Positions 7,758-16,769 of a stretch of 64,000 bases of DNA are shown piece by piece. Both the position numbers and the translations under genes were made by a program. The notes beneath the pieces were generated by a model. It was not told where the DNA came from. It made no database searches and worked only from the letters and a program-made list of their open reading frames with translations. The stretch is taken from the NCBI GenBank assembly GCA_017456905.1, contig JAFTIL010000026.1:1-64000 (forward strand), read 5' to 3'. Position 1 is the first letter of the stretch, and each line of letters begins with the position of its first letter. The DNA comes from Clostridia bacterium (GTDB lineage: Bacteria > Bacillota > Clostridia > Oscillospirales > CAG-272).

Positions 7758-9977
7758 TTATGATTTTGGGAGACGTCTGACCTCTCCGTCAAGGGCCTTG
7801 CCATCCTTAGCGGCTTTGATAACCATTCTTACCTCGTCGGCCGTTTCTATCGTGAAGATATAGTGGCGTTGCATCACACCGAGATGGTCAAGGACGTCCC
7901 CCTTGTCGGTCATGGACAAGGGCAGGCTGTTGACCACCAGATTTCGGTGGGGGTATTCGCGGAGAACAGGGAAAGTCATACCCCGTCGGTCCACCATGGC
8001 AGCTTTGTCGGCGTGACAGACCGCGCAGGCCTCGCCGCATTTGCCGTAGGGCAAGGGCAGATGGCTTTTGATCTTGCCCGCAGGATAGAGGGCTGTGATG
8101 AGGCATTTTTCCAGGAGCATCAGCGGCATCCGTCCGTAGACCACCGCACCTGCGGCAGAGGGGGACAGCCCGCACAGATCACGGAGCCGTGGCTGGGTCA
8201 GCTCGGGGGACAGGAGCAGGTCGCGGTAACCGTGACTCAGCAGGTGAGCGGCTGAGAGACGGTTGCCCACGTTGAGACGGAAATCACCGTGAAAGACCAC
8301 ATTTTCGGGGGCTATATGTGGATTTTCCACCAAAATCTCTTGCATGAGGGGAAGATGACCCTCGTTGGAGAGCAGAAAGTGGAGGGCACCTTGGTTCAAA
8401 AGGAGGGTCAACCGCTGCTTGACTTCGTCCAGTTCCTGATCAAAGGCTACGGGCGGCAAAATGACACCGCGCTGAGCTTGCCCTTTTTGGACGGGTTTCC
8501 AGGTGTCCATAGGCAGATAAATGAGGTCGAAAAAATCCTCGGCCTCGGCGGGTATCTGCTCGGGACGGCGGAAACGGGCGGTGTTCGTCACGGCTGCGTG
8601 ATTTGCGGCGGCGACGTCGCAGGAGGGAGCATCGGCTGACTTGTCGGTGGCGTTTCTTTGGGAAACGGCAGCGGCCATGGCCGCCTTACGCGCCTCGTCC
8701 AAGGCCTCCACGGCGGCTCGACGCAGGGCGTTGAGCTTGGAGACGGGGATCATAAGACCGTCATCCAGGGAGACGGTCAGCTTTCGGAGAATATAATCAC
8801 TGCCACCCAGACGGGAGAGCTGTTTTTCCAGGGTCTCTCGGTTGGTGGGACGGTTGAGGGCTGTATCGGGTATATCGCCCGTGACGGTGATACTGACGGT
8901 TTGGTTGCTCTCGTATCCTTGGCGGAACAAGGGCGCGGAGGCTGTCAGGGTCAAGGGCTCGTCGGCCTTGGCAGTGACGGACATATCCAATGGCAAAAAT
9001 CCGTTCGGCTTGTCGGTTCGCACCTGTTTTTCGGCCTTGGCGGTGACGGTTTTGGCCTCTTCGGAGCGCATACCCAGCATATCGGGGGAGATGCATTGGC
9101 AGAAATAGCCGTCGGTAAAGCCATCCCGTGAAAACAGTTCGGCAAGATAGGCCATTTCTCCGTCGGTGGCGTTTCGCTTTTCATCCAGTAGCTTGCGCCA
9201 GACTGACACCACACCTCCTACGTATTCTGGGGATTTCATGCGGCCTTCGATCTTGAGAGAGGCCACTCCCGCATCGATCAGGGCGGGGACGTGCCGCGCC
9301 AAGGAAAGATCCTTGAGGGACAAGGGATATTCGTTTTGTGGCTTGCCTTTCTGTCCCTTGGCGGTATAGGGGAGACGGCAGGGTTGGGCACACAGGCCGC
9401 GGTTGCCGCTCCGACCGCCCACGATGGAAGAAAAGAGGCATTGTCCCGAGTGGCTGACGCAGAGGGCGCCATGGACAAAAACCTCCACCTCGATGCCGCT
9501 GTGCTTGACGGCGGCCTTCATGTCCTCCAGCGATGCTTCCCGCGCCAGGACATAACGACAGAACCCCCGCTTTGCGAGGGCTTGTCCGCCATAGGCATTG
9601 TGGGCCGAGGCTTGGGTGCTGGCGTGCAGGGGAAGGGTGGGCAGAGCCTTGTGAATGGCCAAAGCTGCACCTATGTCGGCCACGATCAAACCGTCTATGC
9701 CGCATTCGGCGGCTTCATAGGCGGCATCCAACGCCTCGGCCAGCTCACGGTCGTAGACCATGGTGTTGAGGGTGAGATACACCCGTCCGCCGGCTTTGTG
9801 GGCAAGATCAACCCCCTCCGCGAGGGCTGCTCTGTCAAAATTATGGGCGTTCATACGGGCGTTGAGGTGGGTGCCGCCTAAGTATACGGCATCAGCGCCT
9901 GCGCCGATGGCCGCGGACAGCGCCTCGGGGGAGCCTGCGGGCGCTAAAAGCTCGGGGAGATAGAGATCAGGGCTCAT
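7758..9977 (-). CDS. U32 family protein with C-terminal DUF3656-like region (RlhA/TrhP-like)
   Basis: A 739-residue protein of the U32 'peptidase' family. The N-terminal TIM-barrel region starts LPELLAPAGSPEALSAAIGAGADAVYLGG in three stretches, with the HASTQASAHN strand. A Cys cluster around CVSHSGQC...GNRGLCAQPCRLPY matches the iron-sulfur ligands of U32 proteins. The long C-terminal part resembles the DUF3656 extension found in RlhA. Known relatives hydroxylate RNA (RlhA on 23S rRNA C2501, TrhP on tRNA U34) rather than cut protein, so an RNA-hydroxylation role is more likely; the exact substrate cannot be told here. The ATG at 9977 overlaps the end of zapA by 11 bases (translational coupling); a TTG at 9995 is an alternative start. 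Confidence 0.88.
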   Translation of the reverse strand: MSPDLYLPELLAPAGSPEALSAAIGAGADAVYLGGTHLNARMNAHNFDRAALAEGVDLAHKAGGRVYLTLNTMVYDRELAEALDAAYEAAECGIDGLIVADIGAALAIHKALPTLPLHASTQASAHNAYGGQALAKRGFCRYVLAREASLEDMKAAVKHSGIEVEVFVHGALCVSHSGQCLFSSIVGGRSGNRGLCAQPCRLPYTAKGQKGKPQNEYPLSLKDLSLARHVPALIDAGVASLKIEGRMKSPEYVGGVVSVWRKLLDEKRNATDGEMAYLAELFSRDGFTDGYFCQCISPDMLGMRSEEAKTVTAKAEKQVRTDKPNGFLPLDMSVTAKADEPLTLTASAPLFRQGYESNQTVSITVTGDIPDTALNRPTNRETLEKQLSRLGGSDYILRKLTVSLDDGLMIPVSKLNALRRAAVEALDEARKAAMAAAVSQRNATDKSADAPSCDVAAANHAAVTNTARFRRPEQIPAEAEDFFDLIYLPMDTWKPVQKGQAQRGVILPPVAFDQELDEVKQRLTLLLNQGALHFLLSNEGHLPLMQEILVENPHIAPENVVFHGDFRLNVGNRLSAAHLLSHGYRDLLLSPELTQPRLRDLCGLSPSAAGAVVYGRMPLMLLEKCLITALYPAGKIKSHLPLPYGKCGEACAVCHADKAAMVDRRGMTFPVLREYPHRNLVVNSLPLSMTDKGDVLDHLGVMQRHYIFTIETADEVRMVIKAAKDGKALDGEVRRLPKS

Positions 9978-10518
9978 TGAAGGAGAGCAGGTCAAACATG
10001 GAGCCTACGCGGGAGCGGACCTTGGCCTTGGGCTTTTCCTCGGGCTTTTCTTCCGCCTTCTCGGCTTCGGCGGGGGCCTCGTTCTGAGCGTCGGCCACAG
10101 CGGCTAAAAACTCGGTGGGGCTGACGGGATTGATTTCGGGCACGGGCTCAGCGGCAGGAACGCCGTTGGAGGCCAGCAGGGAGCGAAGCAGAGCGTTCTC
10201 GCGGCGGAGATCCTCGGCATCCTCCTCCAGCTTGGTGGTCTTGGCTTTGAAACCCTCCAGAACGGCGGCGTACTTGCCCTCCCGCTCCTCCAGCTCGGTG
10301 ATGCGGTCCTTCATGGACAGGTTGCCGGCACAGAACTCCAGGGCGCACAGCAGAGCGGCCTCGTTCTTGGAGCAGGTACGGCTCTTCAGATTGATCTCGC
10401 GCATCTTGCGATCCAGAATGCCGACGAGCTGATCGATCTCGGCGGGATCGGCGTCGGAGATAATGTTGATCTGCATATCCGCAATGGTCAGGGAATAGCG
10501 CTTCTTTTCGTTGCTCAT
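9967..10518 (-). CDS. zapA: cell division protein ZapA with long C-terminal tail
   Basis: ZapA promotes FtsZ filament bundling at midcell. The 183-residue product begins with the ZapA head (KRYSLTIADMQINIISDADP) and continues with EIDQLVGILDRKMREI and a long coiled coil (about residues 75-125). Typical ZapA is 85-110 residues. Here a Pro/Ala/Glu/Lys-rich, probably disordered tail adds about 60 residues and ends in a short hydrophobic motif, MFDLLSFNEP. The start at 10518 is set by a perfect AAGGAGGA eight bases upstream. The gene is first in a zapA-U32 unit and divergent from proB. Confidence 0.88.
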   Translation of the reverse strand: MSNEKKRYSLTIADMQINIISDADPAEIDQLVGILDRKMREINLKSRTCSKNEAALLCALEFCAGNLSMKDRITELEEREGKYAAVLEGFKAKTTKLEEDAEDLRRENALLRSLLASNGVPAAEPVPEINPVSPTEFLAAVADAQNEAPAEAEKAEEKPEEKPKAKVRSRVGSMFDLLSFNEP

Positions 10519-10578
10519 GATATATCCTCCTTGTAAAGGCAAAATTTACGAAATTTCTTCAGAATATACAAATTAGAC

Positions 10579-10607
10579 TTGAAATTATGGAAATATGATA
10601 GTATAAT
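10579..10607 (+). promoter_or_regulatory. sigma-A promoter for proB
   Basis: TTGAAA (10579-10584), a 17-bp spacer and TATAAT (10602-10607). The roughly 90-base leader holds small dyads, including CGCAAA/TTTGCG (10652-10657/10669-10674). Confidence 0.75.
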
Positions 10608-10634
10608 AAAGAGGGAATATATCCCTTCCCCTAT

Positions 10635-10640
10635 ATTATA
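10635..10640 (-). promoter_or_regulatory. candidate -10 for the zapA-U32 operon
   Basis: ATTATA on the plus strand reads TATAAT toward zapA. The -35 at 17 bp is poor (TTTTCT), so this is tentative. Confidence 0.4.
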
Positions 10641-10703
10641 ATACAAAAATGCGCAAAAGAAAAGAGCCTTTGCGTAAATTTTCATAAGAAAGTGTTAAAT
10701 TTT

Positions 10704-11495
10704 ATGAGTATGCTGGAAAATAGCCGCCGTTTGGTGGTCAAGGTGGGTTCTTCAACCCTCACCCACGCCACGGGAGCGCTCAATCTTCGTCGGATCGGAA
10801 GCCTTGTCCGCGTGCTGTCGGATTTTAAAAACGCGGGAAAGGAGATCGTGTTGGTATCGTCGGGCGCCGTTAGTGCCGGTGTTGCCAAGGTGGGCGGTAT
10901 CCATCCAGAGACCGTGGCAGAAAAGCAGGCCATGGCCGCCATCGGCCAAAGTGAGTTGATGAAGCTGTACGATCAGCTCTTTTCGGCTTACGGCCATACC
11001 GTTGCCCAGATCCTGCTCACCCGCGACGTGCTGGATAACCCTCATCGCCGCGAGCTGGCGGAGAATACCTTCGAGTCTCTTCTTGCGAGAGGCTGTGTGC
11101 CTGTGGTCAACGAAAACGACCCCGTATCCACTGACGAGCTGACCAAGTTCGGAGGCAACGATATTCTGTCTGCCTACGTGGCCACCGTGTGTCACGCCGA
11201 CGTGCTGATCAACCTCTCTGATGTGGAGGGCCTTTACGATAGCGACCCCCGCAAAAACCCTGAAGCCAAGCTCATCAGCCGCGTGGATGCCATCACCGAG
11301 GAAATGCTCTCCGCCGCAGGCGGCGCGGGCACCAGCCGCGGTACGGGCGGTATGATCGCCAAACTCACCGCCGCTGATATCTCTACGGGCGAGGGGATCC
11401 CCATGTTCATCATGAACGGCCACGATCCCGAGATTCTCTATCGCCTGATGGACGGCGAGAAGGTGGGTACTTATTTCGCGGTTGAGAAAAAATAA
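10704..11495 (+). CDS. proB: glutamate 5-kinase, short form without PUA domain
   Basis: ProB phosphorylates glutamate with ATP in the first step of proline synthesis. The 263-residue product carries the amino-acid-kinase fold: RRLVVKVGSSTL at the N-terminus, VSSGAVSAGVAKVGG, PVVNENDPVSTDEL, FGGNDILSAYVA and the GTGGMIAKLTAAD substrate loop. It stops at the end of the kinase domain; the PUA domain of E. coli ProB is absent, as in many Firmicutes short forms. I chose ATG 10704, with AGAAAGTG upstream; GTG at 10692 is possible. proA is not adjacent, which is unusual because the pair is often together. Confidence 0.93.
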   Translation: MSMLENSRRLVVKVGSSTLTHATGALNLRRIGSLVRVLSDFKNAGKEIVLVSSGAVSAGVAKVGGIHPETVAEKQAMAAIGQSELMKLYDQLFSAYGHTVAQILLTRDVLDNPHRRELAENTFESLLARGCVPVVNENDPVSTDELTKFGGNDILSAYVATVCHADVLINLSDVEGLYDSDPRKNPEAKLISRVDAITEEMLSAAGGAGTSRGTGGMIAKLTAADISTGEGIPMFIMNGHDPEILYRLMDGEKVGTYFAVEKK

Positions 11496-11537
11496 CGTCC
11501 TTCTTTTTTGAAAACAGATTGATCGAAAGGAGTCGCC

Positions 11538-14500
11538 ATGTCTTACCTGTGTATCAGCCATGCCTCAGGCAATAGGGCTCTTGCGGACAGATTTTCCCAT
11601 GAGCTGATCAAATACGGATTCCGTCACGCCTGTATGGACGAGCATACCCCTGTGGAAAAACGAAATACGCTGTATGCGGAATGCACCGTGCTCCTGGTAT
11701 TGACTTCCCCCGAGGCGGCCGAGGCCGAAAGCTGCGGCACCGATCTGCGCCGCGCCCTGGGAGGCGGCAAGCCCTGCGTTTGCGTCAGCCTGATGCCAAA
11801 CGAGCTGGACGAAAGATATGGCGGCTCGGGATCTGCCGCCGCGTTGGTGCCTTATCCTGCGGGAGAGACGGACACACCCGACGAGCGGGCGGAGGCGCTG
11901 TTCATTCACCGCTTGTATATCCGTAATCTTTGCCGATTTACGGAGTGCTTTTCTTCCGCTGACTGTGCGGAGGATAATTACAGCTGTGCCATCTCCTATG
12001 CTTGTAAGGCGTATGAAGGGGATGCTGAAGCACAATATCTGCTGGGTCAAGCCTATGCCAACGGGCTTGGACTTCCTGTTTTAGAGTCCGAGGCGGCTCA
12101 TTGGCTAGAAAAAGCGGCTGCATCGGGTCACGTGGACGCCTTAATCCGCATGGGCGAGCTTCGCCTGGATGGAGAGGGTGTGGAAAGAGATCCCGCCGAA
12201 GCGCTTCGTCTCTTTTCCCAGGCGGCGCGGCAAGGAGATCCGAGAGGCCAGTTCGCCAGAGGTATTTGCTGTCTTTACGGCTACGGTCTCATGAAGGATC
12301 CTGAAATGGCCCTTCGCTATTTTCGCGCTGCGGCAGGCGCGGGATATCTGCCCGCCTACTACCGTATGGGCTTGTTATACCGCGATGGTTTGGGGGTGGA
12401 GGCCGACCGCCGCATGGCCATGAAATGCCTCTATACCGCCGCCGTAGGCACAACCCAGGATCCCCCCTACCTCTTTGGCCGCCGTCTGGCGCCCGTGATC
12501 CGCAGAGGGCGTAAGGAGCGCAGACGCTTTGTATGCGTATCCATGCGCTTTATGAGACAAAAGACCCTGTCCCGCCTTTTTGGCGAAGAAACCGACGGTG
12601 TCGATCTCTCCGCGGATCGCGCAAATCTGAAATTCTGCCAACGCTACGCCAAAGCACGGCGTGAAAAATATCCCGAGGATCTTTGGCTTTCCGAAGCTGT
12701 TACCGCGAAGGAAAACACCCGCAGATCCGACTATTCTCACCAGGCCTGGAGTCCCGCGCTGGCCGAGAGCGCCTTGGGGCGGCTTCTTGAGCTGGGCAGC
12801 GCAAAGGAGGGTATGAGACCCTCTCCCCGTGCGGCGTTGATGTGGTATCGCCGCTCTGCTATCCACGGCCACGTGGGTGCCGTTTTCCGTTTAGGTGACG
12901 CATACAGAAGTGGCAACGGCGTTCCGAGAGATCCCGTGCAGAGTGTCAAGCTGTTCCGCCGTGCCGCCGAGTTGGGTAGCCGTCGAGGCCAGTTTGCCAT
13001 GGGAGTATGCTGTGAACGGGGCGAAGGCGTTGCATACGATCCTGCCGAGGCCGTAAGATGGTATGAAATGGCCGCAAAACGCGGGTATGCGCCCGCGCAG
13101 AACAATCTTGGCGGGTGCTATGAGTATGGCATCGGTGTGGCGGAGGATCCTCTGTCTGCCGTTGAGTGGTACATCAAAGCCTCTGCCGAGGGAGAGCCAA
13201 ACGCCACCTGTCGTCTGGGTCTTTGCTATGAAAACGGTCACGGCGTGACCCAAAGCTATGAGCGGGCCTTCCGTTTGTACGAGGATGCTGCCAAGCATAA
13301 GCATCCCTATGCCCTATACCGTTTGGGACTTTATTACGATCGGGGTGTGACCGTTGATCCCCAGGTGGCTTATGCTGCCCATCTGTACGAGCGAGCCGCC
13401 ATGGGCGGCGTGGGTGACGCGGCTTATGCCGTGGCTTTATGCTATGCCGAGGGCAGAGGCGTCAGGCGTGATCACCAAAAATATATTGAATGGCTGAAGA
13501 CTGCCACCGAGCTGGGGAGCGTTCAAGGCTCTTATGCCTTGGGTATGGCTTGCTACGAGGGAACGTCCACGGTGATGAATAAGCAAGCCGCCGTCAAGGC
13601 CTTTACACGGGGCGTAGAGCTGTACCATGCCATGAATCCCCGTGCCCGTGAGGTGGTGGACGGTCTGCTTCCCGTGGACGGTATGACTGTTGCCGAGGCC
13701 GCAGGCCAAGCGCTGTATATGCTGGGTTATATTTGCCTGGAGGACAAGGGTGACTGTCAGCGTGCCTACGATCATTTCCTTCAAGCCGTTGAGGCGGGTT
13801 GTGGCGAGGCCATGACCGCCATTGGCGATCTGTATGCCCATGGGTTGATTTCAGTGGAAGGAGCTTCTCCCCAAGGCGCCGCTATGGAGGCCTATATGGC
13901 GGCGGCTGAGAAAGACCGTGTGGAGGCGTTGCTGTCCTTGGCGAGCCGCTACGAGCAGAAGGCGCTGTTGGCTCTTGAAAGAGACGACACCGAGGAAGCA
14001 CAAAAAATGCGTGAGGCCGCTTTCCGCTGTCTTTCCCGTGGCGAAAAGCAGGGAAGCACCTATGCGGGCGCAGGCCTTGCGGGATGCTTCTGGTTTGGAT
14101 ACGGTGTGAAACAAAACAGAAATGCCGCGCTGGACCACTTGAAGCGTGCCAACGGGCTTGATCCCGAAATGAACTTGACCGATCGCAGAGGCCGCGTGAT
14201 GGCCGCTTTGTGGTTGGGAGACGTTTATTTAATGGCGCCCTCCACCCATGCCACCGTGTCCGGTGAAGCCGCTTGCATCAAGGCTGCCTATGAGGCATAT
14301 GCCCGTGCGGCGGCGGTTCCCTTCAGTCACCTGTCGGGTGCGCCTTATCTTTTGGAGGTGCGGAAGCAGCAGCGCCGCGAGGCCGAGGAAAAAGCCAGGG
14401 CGGAGGCGCAGTACCGTTTGGCGGTGTTGGGTATGTGCTACTACAGCGAAAAGCTGAAGGCCATAGATATATACGAGCCTCTGGGCGCCGCCGTGCTGGC

Positions 14501-15221
14501 GGGTCACTCTCGGGCGCTGGATGATCTGACCCGACTCTTCCTGTATGAAAAATGGCGAAAAAATCAAGAAAAAAGCCAAGGATCCGAGAAAAAGAAAAAA
14601 AGGCTGTTGTCCAAAAAGCGCGAGGCAGATCAACCCCTCACTCAAGAACGGTTGATGGGGGATTTTGCCGCGCTGTATTACGGAACGGCCATCCCGATGC
14701 CCGATCCCTTCTCTCTGGCACCCCTGAAGACGGCAGGAAGCACTGCTGAGCTGCCCGAGGTCCTTTCTTGGGAGTTGACCGACATTCGGCGCGCTGAGGC
14801 TTTGAATGGACTGGGTGACCGCTATTTTTACGGTCAGGGAGTGACCGAGGATGCCACGTCCGCCGTGTCCTGTTACCGCCGTGCGGCAGATGTGGCCATC
14901 CCGAGAGGCGCACCTGTGTCGGGCGGTATCGTTTGGGCGCAATACAGCCTGGGTTATTGCCTCCTGCACGGTGTGGGAACGGCCAAGGAGCCCAGAGAGG
15001 CGGTTCGGTATCTGACCCTGGCCGCCAAGCATCACGGCGTGGCTTGTATGTGCCTGGCCGAATGCCATCTGGGAGGCATCGGCGTGGACCGTGTCGACCG
15101 CGTAGAGGCATTGAAATATTACCGCCGTGCTTTGAAATTCGGCAAAGAGGAAGCGGCTCGGTACATCGAGGTTCTGGAAGCATCACTTCGTGAGGAGGAG
15201 TCGGCCCATGTACGCCTTTGA
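11538..15221 (+). CDS. giant TIR-like domain plus Sel1-repeat protein
   Basis: A 1227-residue, apparently cytosolic protein without signal peptide. Residues 1-85 match a TIR fold: YLCISHASGNRALADRF (strand A, box 1), a CMDEH segment, and LLVLTSPEAAEAESCGTDL leading to KPCVCVSL. The position of the catalytic Glu of TIR NADases holds Asp69. From about residue 150, roughly 19 Sel1 (TPR-like) repeats follow, with the pattern A..LG..Y..G.GV..D...A..W...AA..G. They are interrupted by divergent segments near 300-400 and a Lys-rich one near 1010-1030. Sel1 arrays bind partner proteins, so a signalling scaffold or sensor is plausible; the function is unknown. GAAAGGAG precedes the ATG. It overlaps the next gene by 14 bases, suggesting a pair. 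Confidence 0.85.
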   Translation: MSYLCISHASGNRALADRFSHELIKYGFRHACMDEHTPVEKRNTLYAECTVLLVLTSPEAAEAESCGTDLRRALGGGKPCVCVSLMPNELDERYGGSGSAAALVPYPAGETDTPDERAEALFIHRLYIRNLCRFTECFSSADCAEDNYSCAISYACKAYEGDAEAQYLLGQAYANGLGLPVLESEAAHWLEKAAASGHVDALIRMGELRLDGEGVERDPAEALRLFSQAARQGDPRGQFARGICCLYGYGLMKDPEMALRYFRAAAGAGYLPAYYRMGLLYRDGLGVEADRRMAMKCLYTAAVGTTQDPPYLFGRRLAPVIRRGRKERRRFVCVSMRFMRQKTLSRLFGEETDGVDLSADRANLKFCQRYAKARREKYPEDLWLSEAVTAKENTRRSDYSHQAWSPALAESALGRLLELGSAKEGMRPSPRAALMWYRRSAIHGHVGAVFRLGDAYRSGNGVPRDPVQSVKLFRRAAELGSRRGQFAMGVCCERGEGVAYDPAEAVRWYEMAAKRGYAPAQNNLGGCYEYGIGVAEDPLSAVEWYIKASAEGEPNATCRLGLCYENGHGVTQSYERAFRLYEDAAKHKHPYALYRLGLYYDRGVTVDPQVAYAAHLYERAAMGGVGDAAYAVALCYAEGRGVRRDHQKYIEWLKTATELGSVQGSYALGMACYEGTSTVMNKQAAVKAFTRGVELYHAMNPRAREVVDGLLPVDGMTVAEAAGQALYMLGYICLEDKGDCQRAYDHFLQAVEAGCGEAMTAIGDLYAHGLISVEGASPQGAAMEAYMAAAEKDRVEALLSLASRYEQKALLALERDDTEEAQKMREAAFRCLSRGEKQGSTYAGAGLAGCFWFGYGVKQNRNAALDHLKRANGLDPEMNLTDRRGRVMAALWLGDVYLMAPSTHATVSGEAACIKAAYEAYARAAAVPFSHLSGAPYLLEVRKQQRREAEEKARAEAQYRLAVLGMCYYSEKLKAIDIYEPLGAAVLAGHSRALDDLTRLFLYEKWRKNQEKSQGSEKKKKRLLSKKREADQPLTQERLMGDFAALYYGTAIPMPDPFSLAPLKTAGSTAELPEVLSWELTDIRRAEALNGLGDRYFYGQGVTEDATSAVSCYRRAADVAIPRGAPVSGGIVWAQYSLGYCLLHGVGTAKEPREAVRYLTLAAKHHGVACMCLAECHLGGIGVDRVDRVEALKYYRRALKFGKEEAARYIEVLEASLREEESAHVRL

Positions 15222-15729
15222 GTCTCATCCCCGTAAGGGAATGCTCCACGTTCTGACGGCTGGGTGCTTTATCACAGCCCTTCTTCTCCTGGGTCTCTCG
15301 GGATTGGAGGGTATGAGCTATCCCTTTGTGTATCAGTTCACGGCCTTTGCCCTTCTGACAGCGGGAGTATATCTTATGGTCCGCTATATCCTCAAGCGTT
15401 ACCGCTATGAGATCACCGAGAGCGACATCACGAACGCCGCAGGCGTACCCCTTTGTGATCTCGTCATCACAGAGATCGGCAGCGCAAAGCACCGCGTGGT
15501 CACGCGGGTCTCGGTGCGGGAGATCACCTCTGTGGCGTTGATCAACCCCAAAACCCATAAGATCGCCGAAAAAGAGTTTATTGGGAACACAAAAAGGGTC
15601 TGGCGGTATCTCAACACTCCCCTGACGGAAGAGGGCATCTACCTGGCGGTTCCCGAGGAAACGTCGGTGGTGGTGATCCCTCACGACCCCCGTATGCTGG
15701 AGATTCTGAAGGCTATGATCACCAAATAA
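15208..15729 (+). CDS. small membrane protein with PH-like cytosolic domain
   Basis: A 173-residue protein of unknown role. Two adjacent transmembrane segments (about residues 13-34 and 43-62) are followed by a roughly 110-residue soluble domain rich in short beta strands and ending in a helix (DPRMLEILKAMI). This resembles bacterial PH-like (bPH/DUF304-type) membrane proteins, but the match is by layout only. The start at 15208 is fixed by GAGGAGG and lies inside the 3' end of the TIR-Sel1 gene, so the two are likely translated together. gpsA follows 27 bp later. Confidence 0.7.
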   Translation: MYAFESHPRKGMLHVLTAGCFITALLLLGLSGLEGMSYPFVYQFTAFALLTAGVYLMVRYILKRYRYEITESDITNAAGVPLCDLVITEIGSAKHRVVTRVSVREITSVALINPKTHKIAEKEFIGNTKRVWRYLNTPLTEEGIYLAVPEETSVVVIPHDPRMLEILKAMITK

Positions 15730-15756
15730 AATGCGAAAGGTTAAGGAGAAACAGTT

Positions 15757-16725
15757 ATGAAGATAACGGTTATCGGATGCGGACGGTGGGGATCCCTCAT
15801 CGGTTGGTATCTGGCATCCCACAAGGGGCATGAGGTGACCATGTACGGTCCCGCAGATACCCCGCATATGCAACGCTTTTTGAAAGAGCGCCGCAATGAT
15901 CTTTTGGTCCTGCCCGAGTCCGTCAAGCTCTGTACGGATATCCGAGAGGCCACCGACACCTGTGAGACCCTCATCATCTCCATTGGATCTCAAGGCCTGC
16001 GGGGACTTATGGAGGAGCTGAAGCCCCTGGGCATCAGGAATAAGACGGTGGTTCTGTGTATGAAGGGTATCGAAGCAGAGACGGGCAAGCGCCTATCTGA
16101 GATCACCTCCGAGTCGTTGGATCCCTCGGTCAAGGTGGCGGTTTGGGTAGGCCCGGGACACGTACAGGAGTTTTACGCGGGCGTGCCCAACTGCATGGTC
16201 ATCGATAGCCTTGACGAGCACACGAAAAAGTATTTGGTAGAGGAATTTTCCAGCGACCTCATCCGCTTCTATTACGGAGAGGATCTCATTGGCAGCGAGA
16301 TCGGTGCCGCCTCCAAAAACGTCATCGGAATTGCGGCGGGTATGCTGGACGGCAAGGGGCTTTCCACCCTCAAGGGGGCGCTCATGTCCCGCGGCACCCG
16401 CGAGATCGCCCGGCTCATCGCCGCTATGGGCGGTAGTGAGCTGTCGGCTTATGGACTTTGTCATTTGGGTGATTACGAAGCCACGGTCTTTTCAAAATTC
16501 AGCCACAACCGCGCCTTTGGCGAGGCCTTTATCAAGGGTGAGTCCTTCGGGGCTTTGGCAGAGGGCTATGCCACCACCAAGGCCATGGTGCTGCTCGGAA
16601 AGAAATATCAGGTGGATCTGCCCATTTGCGAGGCGGTCTATGCCATTCTTTACGAAAACGCCGATCCCATGACCATCCTTCACGAGCTGTTCGGACGAAA
16701 GATCAAAACTGAATTTTATATGTAA
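15757..16725 (+). CDS. gpsA: NAD(P)-dependent glycerol-3-phosphate dehydrogenase
   Basis: GpsA reduces dihydroxyacetone phosphate to sn-glycerol-3-phosphate for phospholipid synthesis in the cytosol. The 322-residue protein opens with the Rossmann motif IGCGRWGSLIG. It has the catalytic-region motif ASKNVIGIAAGMLDGKGL with its conserved Lys and a substrate-binding segment SHNRAFGEAF where the family has SRNRxFG. Length is normal (about 330). The Gly-rich loop and the LGDYEAT stretch (usually GLGDLxxT) are slightly divergent, so it is a distant but recognisable member. AAGGAGAAACAGTT precedes the ATG. It ends at a strong terminator. Confidence 0.88.
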   Translation: MKITVIGCGRWGSLIGWYLASHKGHEVTMYGPADTPHMQRFLKERRNDLLVLPESVKLCTDIREATDTCETLIISIGSQGLRGLMEELKPLGIRNKTVVLCMKGIEAETGKRLSEITSESLDPSVKVAVWVGPGHVQEFYAGVPNCMVIDSLDEHTKKYLVEEFSSDLIRFYYGEDLIGSEIGAASKNVIGIAAGMLDGKGLSTLKGALMSRGTREIARLIAAMGGSELSAYGLCHLGDYEATVFSKFSHNRAFGEAFIKGESFGALAEGYATTKAMVLLGKKYQVDLPICEAVYAILYENADPMTILHELFGRKIKTEFYM

Positions 16726-16732
16726 ACCAAGG

Positions 16733-16767
16733 GCGGGCCGTCTCAAAAAGAGACGGCCCGCTTTTTT
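16733..16767. terminator. bidirectional intrinsic terminator
   Basis: A perfect 12-bp stem, GCGGGCCGTCTC (16733-16744) and GAGACGGCCCGC (16750-16761), with loop A5 and then T6. It separates gpsA from the convergent hydrolase gene. Confidence 0.93.
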
Positions 16768-16769
16768 GA

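Noticed and set aside
7758..9977. U32 gene as a secreted collagenase
   Set aside because: No signal peptide, and the Cys cluster and DUF3656-like region point to the RNA-hydroxylation branch of the family.
10704..11495. proB as a truncated gene
   Set aside because: The missing part is exactly the PUA domain, and short ProB forms are common in Firmicutes; the kinase motifs are complete.
11538..15729. Reading the TIR-Sel1 gene and its neighbour as an anti-phage defence system
   Set aside because: No nuclease, CARF, cyclase or other defence partner is nearby, the catalytic Glu position is Asp, and the flanks are housekeeping genes. Kept only as an open question.
14638..15993. A 451-residue minus-strand frame across the TIR-Sel1, membrane protein and gpsA genes
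   Set aside because: It crosses three well-supported genes and their ribosome binding sites; no family resemblance.
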